Shown: positions 48,680 to 59,847 of the stretch, in pieces
Numbering within the stretch: position 1 is the first letter of the stretch
Layout: each line of letters begins with the position of its first letter
NCBI GenBank assembly: GCA_963989385.1
Contig: OZ022502.1
Span: 10,183,001 to 10,247,000, forward strand
DNA from: Ctena decussata
Lineage: Eukaryota; Mollusca; Bivalvia; Lucinida; Lucinidae
DNA: 64,000 nt
Direction of reading: 5' to 3'
Made by a program: the position numbers and the translations under genes
Notes under the pieces: generated by a model
What the model saw: only the letters and a program-made list of their open reading frames with translations
Databases searched by the model: none
What the model was told of the DNA's origin: nothing

Positions 48680-49560
48680 CCCTTAGCGCAGCGACAATAG
48701 TGCTACTTCAGAAGACATCCCCTTATAGTAGCGTAGCGGCAATAGCGCTACTTCAGAAAGCATTCCCTTAAAGTAGCACAGCGGCTATAGCGCTACTACA
48801 GAAGACAGCCCTTTTTAGTAGCGCAGCGGCAATAGCGCTACTTCAGAAAACACCCCCTTATAGTAGCAAAGCGGCAATAGCGCCACTTTGGAAGACATTC
48901 CCTTATTGTAGCGCAGCGGCTTTAGCGCTACAACAGAAGACAGTCCCTTTTAGTAGCGCAGCGGCAATAGCGCTAGTACAGAAGACATCCCCTTATAGTA
49001 GCGCAGCGGCAATAGCGCCACTTTGGAAGACATTCCATATAGTAGCGCTGCTGCATTAGCACTACTACAAAAGACATCCCCTTTTAGTAGCCCAGCGGCA
49101 ATAGCGCTAGTAGCGCTGCATCATTAGCGCTACTACAGAAGACAGCCCCTTTTAGTAGCGCAGCGGCAATAGCGCTACTTCAGAAAACACCCCCTTATAG
49201 TAGCGCAGCGGCAATAGCGCCACTTTGGAAGACATTCCCTTAGGTAGCGCAGCGGCATTAGAGCTACTACAGAAGACAGTCCCTTTTAGTAGCGCGGCGG
49301 CAATAGCACTAGTACAAAAGACATCCCCTTATAGTAGCGCAGCGGCAATAGCGCCACTTTGGAAGACATTCCCTTATAGTAGCGCTGCGGCATTAGCGCT
49401 ACTACAAAAGACAGCCCCTTTTGGTAGCGCAGCGGCAATAGCGCTAGTAGCGCTGCGGCATTAGCGCTACTACAGAAGACAGCCCCTTTTAGTAGCACAG
49501 CAGCAATAACGCTAGTACAGAAGACATCCCCTTTAATAAAGCAGTGGAACTGTGCTACTT
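48680..49560 (+). repeat. Left satellite arm, 45-bp monomers, forward
   Basis: About 19 units of AGTAGCGCAGCGGCAATAGC then a CTACTTCAGAAGACATCCCC-like half. The unit length is a multiple of three, so frames stay open and give SAAAIALVQKT-type peptides. This looks like a by-product of the repeat, not a gene. Confidence 0.92.
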
Positions 49561-49569
49561 TAACAGTCA

Positions 49570-50270
49570 TCACCTTTCAGTAGCTCAACATTTTATTCAT
49601 CCCTGTGTCTTCAGTCATAACTCAGTTGACATGCCAAAATTCAAAATTTATGTTATCTTTATGTTTATACTTAAGACTTTTTTGATCTGACATTATTAGA
49701 CCAACTCCCTACAGGGTCAGTGCAACCAGGTGGAACCAAGTTGATCCTGGGAACTGGAAAGGGTCACAAGCAATGCCCAGGTTGAGCTGAACCAGGCATA
49801 TTGTCACCTTAATAAATGGCCTGAGAATGTCACAACAATGCTTATTCAGTGTTACTGCAACTTAATTCCTGGAAGTAATGAATCCAAAGCTACCTGACAC
49901 AAGACAACCATTTGCAACAAAATTCTTATGCAAGGGCCCGAAGGGCCTGGGATCGCAGGGTCGAAGGCCCCTGGGTCAAGGCTATCTTGGCGGATCTGTT
50001 CATTACTGAGCCATCTTGGCGGTGGCCCCTACTCAGATTCTTTTCAATTGTAGCACTGCTTACTATCAAGCATGATCGAATCAGCTCTTTACTGATGACA
50101 CCGGACACGTACTAGACAAGCATCATGGCTGAAGGCCGCTGGGACAAAGCTCCCTACAGGGTCAGTGCACCAGATGGAGTCAAGTTGATCCTGGGAACTG
50201 GAAAGGGTCACAAACAGTGACCAGGTTGAGCTTTAAGCACAAAGTTACCTTATAGTTACCATCTACTAAA
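49570..50270. other. Middle domain of the Foldback-type element
   Basis: Single-copy-looking sequence apart from a direct repeat: GATCCTGGGAACTGGAAAGG occurs at 49753-49772 and 50187-50206, each preceded by AGGGTCAGTGCA. No coding region recognised. Confidence 0.7.
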
Positions 50271-50274
50271 GGGA

Positions 50275-51456
50275 GAAGCTTTCTTAAGTGGTGCTAATGC
50301 CGCTGCGCTACTAGAGGGTGAAGTCTCCTAAAGTGGTGCTAATGCCGCTGCGCTTCTACAGGGGCAAGTCTTCTTAAGTGGTGCTAATGCCGCTGCGCTA
50401 CTAGAGGGTGAAGTCTCCTGAACAAGCGCTAATGCCGCTGCGCTTCTACAGGGGCAAGTCTTCTTAAGTGGCGCTAATGCCGCTGCGCTACTAGAGGGTG
50501 AAGTCTCCTGAAGGAGCGCTAATGCCGCTGCGCTTCTACAGGGGCAAGTCTTCTTAAGTGGCGCTAATGCCGCTGCGCTCCTACAGAGTGAAGTCTCCTG
50601 AACGAGGGCTAATGCCGCTGCGCTTCTACAGGGGCAAGTCTTCTTAAGTGGCGCTAATGCCGCTGCGCTACTAGAGGGTGAAGTCTCCTGAACAAGCGCT
50701 AATGCCGCTGCGCTTCTACAGGGGCAAGTCTTCTTAAGTGGCGCTAATGCCGCTGCGCTACTAGAGGGTGAGGTCTCCTGAAGGAGCGCTAATGCCGCTG
50801 CGCTTCTACAGGGGGGAAGTTTTCTTAAGTGGCGCTAATACCGCTGTGCTACTAGATTGTGAAGTCTCCTGAAGTGGCGCTAATGCCACTGCGCTTCTAC
50901 AGGGGCAAGTCTTCTAAAGTGGCGTTAATGCCGCTGCGCTACTAGAGGGTGAAGTCTCCTGAGTTGCCCTAATGGCGCTGCACTTCTACAGGGGGAAGTT
51001 TTCTTAAGTGGCGCTAATGCCGCTGCGCTACTAGAGGGTGAAGCCTCCAGAAGTGGCGCTAATGCCGCTGCGCTTCTACAGGGTGAAGTCTTCTTAAGTG
51101 GCGCTAATGCCGCTGCGCTACTAGAGGGTAAAGACTCCTGAAGTGGCACTAATGCCGCTGCGCTTCTACAGGGGCAAGTCTCCTGAAGTGGCGCTAATGC
51201 TGCTGCGCTTCTATAGGGGAAGTTTTCTTAAGTGGCGCTAATGCCGCTGCGCTACTAGAGGGTGAAGTCTCCTGAAGGAGCGCTAATGCCGCTGTGCTTC
51301 TACAGGGGCAAGTCTTCTTAAGTGGCTTAATGCCGCTGCGCTACTAGAGGGTGAAGTCTCCTGAAGGAGCGCTAATGCCGCTGCGCTTCTAGAGGGCAAG
51401 TCTTCTTAAGTGGCGCTAATGCCGCTGCGCTACTAGAGGGTGAGGTCTCCTGAAGG
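50275..51456 (-). repeat. Right satellite arm, part 1, inverted monomers
   Basis: A 90-bp dimer of two 45-bp subunits: GGCGCTAATGCCGCTGCGCT then ACTAGAGGGTGAAGTCTCCT, or the TTCTACAGGGGCAAGTCTTC variant. The reverse complement aligns with the left arm. Units are more homogeneous than on the left. Confidence 0.93.
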
Positions 51457-52935
51457 CAGTGTTTCCCCCAGACTGAAAAGGGGCAGGGTGCTGCTGAAAA
51501 AAGGGCACTTTTTAGTGCGGCGAAAGGCATCTGGAGGGGCACTCTTACTTACGTTGTTCGGCCTACATCTAATATTTAACCTCAAAAGTATGACACACTA
51601 CCATTATGTGTTAATATGTAGTGTAATTTTGCAGTACTGTTCATAGTGTTAGTGTGACCAGTCCATTGTTGAATTACTAAAAAAAATGAACTGCTAAAAA
51701 AAAAAAAAACAATCCGGCATTCTCAAACCACCACTACCTCCCCACCTTTCCCTCACCCTCCATATACACATCCAAAAATGCACCTCGGATGACGGGTCAG
51801 AATTGTTCTAGTGATTTTGATCAAAGCTGATACTTGTTTACACTCAAAAACTGTCTATCTCAAAACCGAGTTTAATTCTACACTTAGATGAACATACCTA
51901 CCGCAAGACCTCTCTAGAATAGTTAAATATCAAATAAGGATAGCGTATTGTTGCATATCTGGGCCGGTAAATTTGTAAAATCGCAAATTACTGCATGGTG
52001 ACAGCTGAGCTGTTGAGATTGCTAAAGATCGCGGATTTCGCGAGGTACTATAAATAAATATTGACTGGTATTCGTTCCACAGATAGTACACCTGAATCGG
52101 CGGGAACTAGATAGAAAAACGCGGGAAACTAATCTTAAAGTGAACGAACTGACATTCATAAACAGAAATCGTCGGCACCTGTGACGATTTCATGAAAACA
52201 TGTATGATCTGATCAGCCTGCGCAAATTTAGCATGATCCGTATTTGTGATGACCGTACAACATGTATCGGACATGTTTACCGGGAAAATAGATCTATATT
52301 GAATCATTGCACTGTCGTACGCGTTTAATAGGCCTCAAATTCTGTAGTATAGCGCAACGTGATACGATGAAAAAATAGTTATCGGTATTGATGCGGCAAG
52401 CGGCACCTTTATGCCGATTGAATTCCCACCTGCCACACCCTCAACTAGGCCTGTGTCATTATCGGAGCGAGGCAAACGAGTTTAACGGTGCTACCCGTTA
52501 ATCTCACAGTCGGATCAGGCTGGTCACTTTAACGAGAGTTTCTTTAATTGCCCTGGTTACTATCGCCATGTCCGCAATGCATTGGACATCTTAAAAGCGG
52601 GTAACCAGCATGTGTTTTCAGTTGGCGAAGTAATTTTCCGCTCCAATTAACACATGACGGTCGGGATATAGCGAGGTGATAATTGCCACAGATTTATCAC
52701 CGTGATTGGTGTTTATTGATGAGCATGTGTACAGATTATCGATCGAATTGAGCTGTCAGTTTTTACAGGTATGGGACACAATGGAACCGAATCGTAATAG
52801 CAGCGCGGGAAAATGGACCGGTTACTGATATTTTTCGGGCAGGAGGGCGCTTATGACATGTTTTTGGGGCAGAAGGGCGGGACCAAAAAGGGGCAGGGTG
52901 CGGCGCCCCGCCATTCCGCTTTAGGGGAAACACTG
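51457..52935. mobile_element. CAGTG-ended DNA transposon in the satellite arm, 6-bp target duplication
   Basis: TIRs CAGTGTTTCCCC / GGGGAAACACTG, flanked by TGAAGG (51451-51456 and 52936-52941). Removing it restores a normal satellite unit (CTCCTGAAGGAGCG). A second inner inverted pair is AAAAGGGGCAGGGTGC near 51475 and 52887 (direct). No transposase ORF; 1479 bp. The termini resemble hAT-type ends, but those elements normally give 8-bp duplications, so the class is open. Confidence 0.85.
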
Positions 52936-52941
52936 TGAAGG

Positions 52942-54095
52942 AGCGCTAATGCCGCTGCGCTTCTACAGGGGGAAGTTTTCTTGAGTGGCGCTAATGCCGC
53001 TGCGCTACTAGAGGGTGAAGTCTCCTGAACAAGCGCTAATGCCGCTGCGCTTCTACAGGGGGAAGTTTTCTTAAGTGGCGCTAATGCCGCTGTGCTACTA
53101 GAGGGTGAAGTCTCCTGAGTTGCCCTAATGCCACTGCGCTTCTACAGGGGGAAGTTTTCTTAAGTGGCACTAATACCGCTGTGCTACTAAAGGGTGTATT
53201 CTCCTGAAGTGGCGCTAATTCCGCTGCACTTCTACGGGGCGAAGTTTTCATAAGTGGTGCTAATGCCGCTGCGCTACTAGAAGGTGAAGTCTCCTGAAGT
53301 GGCGCTAATGCCGCTGCACTTCTACAGGGTGAAGTTTTCTTCAGTGGCGCTAATGCCGCTGCGCTACTAGAGGGTGAAGTCTCCTGAAGTGCCGCTAATG
53401 CCGCTGCGCTTCAACAGGGTAAGTCTTCTTAAGTGGCGCTAATGCCGCTGCGCTACTAGAGGGTGAAGTCTCCTGAAGGAGCGCTAATGCCACTGCGCTT
53501 CTACAGGGTAAGTTTTCTTAAGTGGCGCTAATGCCGCTGCGTTACTAGAGGGTGAAGTCTCCTGAAGTGGCGCTAATGCCGCTGCACTTCTACAGGGTGA
53601 AGTTTTCTTCAGTGGCGCTAATGCCGCTGCGCTACTAGAGGGTGAAGTCTCCTGAAGGAGCGCTAATGCCGCTGCACTTCTACAGGGGCAAGTCTTCTTA
53701 AGTGGCGCTAATGCCGCTGCGCTACTAGAGGGTGAAGTCTCCTGAAGGAGCGCTAATGCCGCTGCGCTTCTAGAGGGGCAAGTCTTCTTAAGTGGCGCTA
53801 ATGCCGCTGCGCTACTAGAGGGTGAAGTCTCCTGAAGGAGTGCTAATGCCGCTGCGCTACTAGAGGGTGAAGTCTCCTGAAGGAGCGCTAATGCTGCTGC
53901 GCTTCTAGAGGGGCAAGTCTTCTTAAGTGGTGCTAATGCCGCTGCGCTACTAGAGGGTGAAGTCTCCTGAAGGAGTGCTAATGCCACTGCGCTTCTACAG
54001 GGTAAGTTTTCTTAAGTGGCGCTAATGCCGCTGCCTTACTAGAGGGTGAAGTCTCCTGAAGTGGCGCTAATGCCGGTGCGCTTCTACAGTGGGAA
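52942..54095 (-). repeat. Right satellite arm, part 2, inverted monomers
   Basis: Continues the 90-bp dimer array after the CAGTG element. An open frame of 167 codons on the minus strand (53484-53987) consists of 15-residue repeats of the type SAAALALLQETSPSS. It is a consequence of the 45-bp period and has no independent coding support. Confidence 0.92.
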
Positions 54096-54537
54096 GTCTT
54101 CATTGCCACAGCACTGTAGGTCCAGTGTTCTATTGGCGCTATCAGCGCAGCGCAACTAATAGTTTCTGTGTTTACTGCCAGCGCTAATGTCGCAGTGCAT
54201 CTAGTAAATAGGTCCAGTGTGTCTATTGGCGCTATCAGCGCAGCAGGCAGTGGGTAAGTTCTGTGTTTTCTAAAGCGCAGTTGCCGCAGCTCAGTCAGTG
54301 GGTAAGTTCTGTCTTTTTTATTGGCGCTGTTTCCGCAGAGCAGTCAGAGAGTTAGTTCTGTGTTTTCTTATAATGCCGCTGCTGCAGCCCAGTCAGAGGG
54401 TAAGTTCTGAGTTTTCTAAAGGATCTGTTGCTGCAACCCAGTCAGTGGATAAGTTCATAGTAATGGCTCTGTTGCCCCAGCGCAGTAGTAGGTGTGTTTC
54501 CTGGTATGGATCCTACATGGTAACTTTGAGCTGAAAT
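54096..54537. repeat. Decayed satellite-related sequence next to the right TIR
   Basis: Irregular repeats with ATTGGCGCTATCAGCGCAGC and CAGTCAGTGGGTAAGTTCTG, related to the 45-bp monomer but diverged. Confidence 0.65.
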
Positions 54538-54884
54538 TTCGTGATGGCTTACATGAAAGAATAACCCAGCCCTTGTATATACATAGTTAACCAGGGGTGA
54601 AATAACCTGGCACAAAGTTTACTGGCAGCACTGGTGATGTAAACTTTGTGTCAAGTTGTTTGGTTTTGCTCTGCCTGAAAAACAATACCCGTCTCCTTTC
54701 TGTTTGTCCCAGATGAGACAAAAACTGTTAGATGAATAGCAAACACAGCACATCCTGAGCAGATTACTCCAAGGAGCAATCTGATCTAAGTGCACACTTT
54801 TTGCTCAGGCAGGTCTATCCGCAGTTTTCATTGTGTTATTTATTTTCACTTTTTCTATTTGCAGCTCCATTTTATCTTGGTACA

Positions 54885-56058
54885 TACGAGGGATGATCCA
54901 GAAATTCGTGGACACAGTCCATAATATCCAACTGCAATAAATGATTTCCAATGCTTCTCTATATATAACTGAATAATTTCTCACAATATCAGGTGAATTC
55001 TATGAATATTGGGTTTGGCATCTACGTTTGAATACATCAGGGGCTGTCTGTGCGGCGAACTCCAGATGTTTTTGCAGGAGAATAAAAAATCCTTCTAAAA
55101 TACATGTAATTAAATGTATTTTTTATCCTTAAAATTTCGATATAAATTTCATTAAAGAACTAACGTAGCATTTCCCAATTTTAGATGATATGAATATTCT
55201 TTATTGGCATTTGACATGACGTTCTGTACAAACAGAACAGACCACCACCCTTTGACACGAAAGAAGACAAGACCTGTCACAGGGCCAGAATAGTTCGCCT
55301 GACAGCGCCTTGCCCATCACATTAAAAACTTTAACGTAAAACTTGAACATTTTGCTAATGCCGCCCCCGCCGCCAACGCCAACGCCAACGCCGAGGGTAG
55401 TGCAATAGCTCCTCCTGAACTTTGTTCAGGCCAGCTAAAAATGACGTTTTTTTAAACGTCTGCACGTAAGCAGTTTGTCTATAGGTCGACATAAACAGAC
55501 ATGAAACAATGGAAACAAATCATATTTTACGCGAAGCATTATGAGACAAAACACGTTTCAAGATACTGTGTAAAAGAGTGCTAAAAATAAATTTCGAGCC
55601 AAATTTTGATCCTCCGGAGAGCAAAGATGCACTTATGCCATGAAATAGTAGATTTTGCACCTCAACACTGAGCCCAAGAAATGTTTACATGATATCTGAT
55701 GTTGTTCTTTATAAATCTGATGGAAAACATGCGATTGTCATATTGGTCTATTCCTCGTATAAATAAATGCTGAAACTGTGATTTTAGTGTCATGATTTCT
55801 TTAGTGGATCTTATCAGCTTCGCAAATTTTATTAGCACTAGCTTATACCTGACCTCAACCTGACTGGTGTGCGCCGCACAACCTATGGAAACCTGAACAA
55901 ATGCATTGTTATATATGAACCATTTTAGATATCTGATTCAAAATTTACATGTGTGTTTACCAATGGTGTAGCAATGGGCATGTAACGTTTCATTGATGGG
56001 CCTTTTCAGATTCCTTAGTTATTTGAGGTGTCTACGAACTTCTGGATCAACCCTCGTA
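54885..56058. mobile_element. mariner-like TIR element in copy 1
   Basis: Left TACGAGGGATGATCCAGAAA pairs with right TTCTGGATCAACCCTCGTA. The ends start with TA, and TACGAGGG-type termini are common in Tc1/mariner elements. A hairpin CTGAACTTTGTTCAG followed by GCCAGCTAA at about 55416-55438 resembles the end of a HINE-type element inside it. No transposase ORF. Confidence 0.65.
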
Positions 56059-56382
56059 CATGTAGTTGTAGAGGACCCTAGTTATAGCCTACCAAGGGCC
56101 CAGAAGAATACAAATGCTAAAAGTGAAGCCTCTATCTTTATTGGTCAAAACTTAATAATGTAAAATATAAACTACCATTAACTTATAAACTAGAATATAA
56201 TAACAAATTGAAACAAGCAATAACAAAATACAATTGGTATAAAATTATGGCTCGATTTACAAAGCATTCTAAAGAAAACAAGTAAACCTTTTATCTCCTA
56301 CTAAATTTCAGACCTATAGCTCACAGTAACCTGATCAACCTAAGTATCCTGAAGTAAGGGTATAAAGTATAAGAAATAAAAA

Positions 56383-57215
56383 TACTCTCAAAATCCCATT
56401 TCATGTGCTTGCATGTAAATACTCTCAAAATCCCATTTCATGTGCTCGCAAGTAAATACTCTCAAAATCCCATTTCATGTGCTTGCATGAAAATTTTCTC
56501 AAAATCTCATTTGATGTGCTTGCAAGTAATAAATACTCTCAAAATCCCATTTGTGTGCTCGCTAGTAATAAAAACTCTCAAAATCCCATTTCATGTGTGC
56601 AAGTAATAAATAATCTCAAAATTCCATTTAATGTGCTTGCAAGTAATATATAGTCTCAAAATCCCATATCTTGTTCTTGCTAGTAGTAAATACTCTCAAA
56701 ATCCCACTTTGCTTGCCTTCAAGTAAATACTCTCAAATATCATTTCATGTGCTTGCAAGTAAATACTCTCAAAATCCCATTTCATGAGCTTGCAAGTAAA
56801 TACTCTCAAAACCCCATTATGTGTGCTTGCAAGTAAATACTCTCAAAATCCCATTTCATGTGTTTGCCAGTAATAAATACCCTCAAAATCCCATTTCATG
56901 TGCTTGCAAGTAGTAAATACTCTCAAAATCCCATTTCATGTGCTTGCAAGTAGTAAATACTCTCAAAATCCCATTTCATGTGCTTGCTAGTAATAAATAC
57001 TCTCAAAATCCCATTTCATGTTTTTGCAAGTAATAAATCTCAAAATCCCATTTATGTGCTAGCAGGTAATATACACTTTCAAAATCACTTTTTGCATGCT
57101 TTCTAGTAACAAATACTCTCAAAATCCCATTTCATGTGCTTGCAAGTAATAAATACTCTCAAAATCTAACTTCATGTGCTGGCAATTAAATACTCTCAAA
57201 ATCCCATTTCATTGC
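56383..57215. repeat. Minisatellite, about 22 units of 36-40 bp (copy 1)
   Basis: Units of the form TACTCTCAAAATCCCATTTC then ATGTGCTTGCAAGTAATAAA. The paralogous array at 61330-61890 has about 15 units. Confidence 0.92.
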
Positions 57216-57659
57216 TGGCAATTTTGATTTTTTACCAGCTTCTACTGGACATTCCTGCAAATAAAGTTTCTTTCATTTTCAAGGCAGTAAATCTGGGCAT
57301 TTTGCAGTTGCTCTTGAATGCCTGGCCAAAATTTTTCAAGTTTATGAATGGCCTTCAAGTTAACAAGTTTGCAGCAAAACTGAAAGTTTCTTTAGTGCAA
57401 ATGGAAATAAAGCCATTGAGTAAAATCTTTTTTACTCTATGTCATTTCAATAAACCCCATGCTGCCTGAGATTCCTACGCATATTATCTAAAAAAAACAT
57501 GCATATATACAAAAAATTCAAACAATCAGCCAATTTCATGCAATAAAACAAAATTAATCATGCTAAATATCTATCTAAATACATATCAAAACTTCCAAAC
57601 ATCAAGTAAGCATCATGTATTTATTTAAATGAATGCACACTGTGTTTACCCTAAATATT

Positions 57660-57939
57660 CAGACAGTTTACTGGAGCAAACAGTGTGGATCTAAATCAGA
57701 CTGCTCCACTGGAGCAGTCTGATCTGGGTCCACACTGTTTGCGGACTGCAAAACATCTCCTGCAAGAGAAAAAGGACATAACTGAGCCTGAAGAAGGCAG
57801 AGTCTGTTAACTCTTTAAGCACCAAAAAGCAGACGACAAAATTTACGTCTGCAATAAATTCAAAACATGTCTTGTCCAAGATATTTCATACTGAGAATTC
57901 AAAAACTAGAGGGCAAACAGTGTAGATCTAGATGAGGTG
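57660..57939. repeat. Family B/C-related palindromes at the duplication junction
   Basis: 57672-57742 is a palindrome with CAAACAGTGTGGATC and CACACTGTTTGC arms. 57806-57939 is a family C copy cut off after GATGAGGTGGCT, where copy 2 begins. Confidence 0.85.
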
Positions 57940-59847
57940 GCTCCTAAGGAGTAGCAGTTTGCTCCAAAAGAGTAGTCTGATCTGAGTCAACACAGTGTAA
58001 ACTATCTGTATAGGCTCACATTGCTGTACCCCGGAATAGGCTCATGCATTTAGGTACAGGACATCAAACCAGGGCCCAGTTGTTTAAAGTATCATTAGGT
58101 TAAGAAAGTCATTAGTCAATGATTTGTTATGTCTACTAGTACCATAAACACAAGAAAACTGATTTTTTTGCCAAAAAAGTGAGGAATTTTGCACTGCAAA
58201 TGTTCCAAATATTTTTTTGGTAAAAAAATTGTAGCTTTTTGGGGTTAAATACGTTATGAAATTTTAACAGCTTGTTAACTAACAGCGTCTTTAGTTTTGA
58301 ACAACTGAGCACAGATAACTATTCAAGTTTCAACCATCTGAGTTCCTGCATATAAATTTGCTCATGATTACCGCATCCATTTTTCATGGACAAAACTCCA
58401 TCACAATCAACACACTGCTCCATAATCAGTCATAAATGTCTAGTCCGTACTTTTTTCTGTATATCATGTCTTTTCCTTTGGGTGCTTGCTGACGACATCT
58501 GTGACTTAATATCTGTTTCAAGTAATTTTCTTAAGATGTGTTAAACTTGTTGTAAATATGTTCCATGTTTTGAAAAAAGAAAAGTTGAGCCACTTCATGT
58601 CACTTTCAACAATGTGGCAATTTTGTCATGTAATATTCGAAGCATCTGTCTCATTTATACTGGGTAATCAGAGACCTCACTGTTGGCCCCATGGCTTTGG
58701 TCACATCCATAGATGGCTAATATTACAAGCAGCGGCTCTGATCAGACTGCACTTATGTGCAGTCTGATCAAAACCTTTGCTTGCAACTAATACCACATTG
58801 TTGGAAATCACATGATGTGGCTCACTGATGTCTGTTATTTGCTAATTTCTTGCCAAAATACAGACAAATTTGTTATGCTGTCATTTATAAGTTTGTAATG
58901 TTATATTTTCATTCCTACCCATTTTGTATGGGTTTTTTTGATGAATAAATTACACAATGGCTTCTGGATATCTTTCATAAAAACTCAGCTATACACAGAA
59001 AACAAGAATGCAAGAATTCCACAAATCACAATGTCCTGTGATAGGAGAAGTGATCAACAAACCAAACCAATGGTTTAAGCTGTCATAGTCAAATATGACA
59101 GAGGGTTCAACTAGAATTATAACTATGTATCAGGAGGCCTAATCTATAAACCAACTGATTTCCATTCCTATCAAGGAAAATCCATCAAGGAGAAATTGTA
59201 TACAAGCTGCAAAATGCTATGTTTCACCAGTCTGTGCATTGTCACAAAACAGAGCAAAACCAGATAAACCCCTGGTTAACTATGTTTCAAAGGCTGTTAC
59301 CAAGCAAAAATAAAAACGCTGTTACAAAACGAAAAAGAATCATAGTTCCAAAACGACCTGGTCATCGTGGCTAAACAATTTGTGGTCATCGTGGCTAAAA
59401 AAATGAAAAGAATCATAGTTCCAAAATGACCTGGTCATCGTGGCTAAACAATCTGTTTAGCCACCATGACCAGGTCGTTTTAGAGCTATGAGTCTTTTTC
59501 GTTTCAAACAGCTCTTTTTCATTTGGTAACAGCCCTTGTATATACATAGTTAACCAGGGGTAAAATAACCTGGCACAAAGTTTACTGGCTGCACTGGTGG
59601 TGTAAACTTTATGTCAAGTTGTTTGGTTTTGTTCTGCCTGAAAAACAATACCCGTCTCATTTCTGTTTGTCCCAGATGAGATAAAAACTGTAAGATGAAT
59701 AGCAAACACAGCACAGCCTGAGCAGATTACTCCAAGGAGAAATCTGATCTAAATGCACACTTTTTGCTCAGGCAGGTCTATCCGCAGTTTTCATTGTGTT
59801 ATCTATTTTCACTTTTTCTATTTGCAGCTCCATTTTATCTTGGTACA

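Larger units (their letters stand above)
48592..54566. mobile_element. Foldback-type transposon with satellite arms and 9-bp target duplication
   Basis: Flanked by CAGCCCTTG at 48583-48591 and 54567-54575; the paralogous empty site at 59530-59538 has it once. Terminal inverted repeats of about 30 bp: left TCTTTCATGTAAG then CCATCACGAAA (48597-48621), right their inverse (54538-54561), with one indel and mismatched tips. Inside, a 45-bp satellite runs forward at 48.68-49.56 kb and inverted at 50.27-54.10 kb, so the arms can fold back. The middle is 49570-50270. No transposase ORF. A 9-bp duplication with tandem-repeat arms is typical of Foldback elements (established for Drosophila FB); placing this element there is an inference. 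Confidence 0.8.
42819..57939. repeat. Segmental duplication, copy 1 (with two large insertions)
   Basis: 42819-43339, 47494-48591, 54567-56382 and 57216-57939 match 57940-62622 in order at high identity. It is interrupted by H3 (43340-47493), by the 48592-54566 element and by extra minisatellite units. After removing these, the length agrees with copy 2 to within about 40 bases. Confidence 0.9.

Noticed and set aside
53484..53987. A 167-codon open frame as a real gene
   Set aside because: It consists only of 45-bp satellite monomers and has no start context, splice signals or non-repeat part.
48680..54095. CRISPR-like array
   Set aside because: The 45-bp units are contiguous tandem monomers without unique spacers, and the gene structure around is eukaryotic.
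56383..57215. Repeat-spacer array
   Set aside because: Units of 36-40 bp are continuous minisatellite copies; apparent spacer differences are point changes and small indels.
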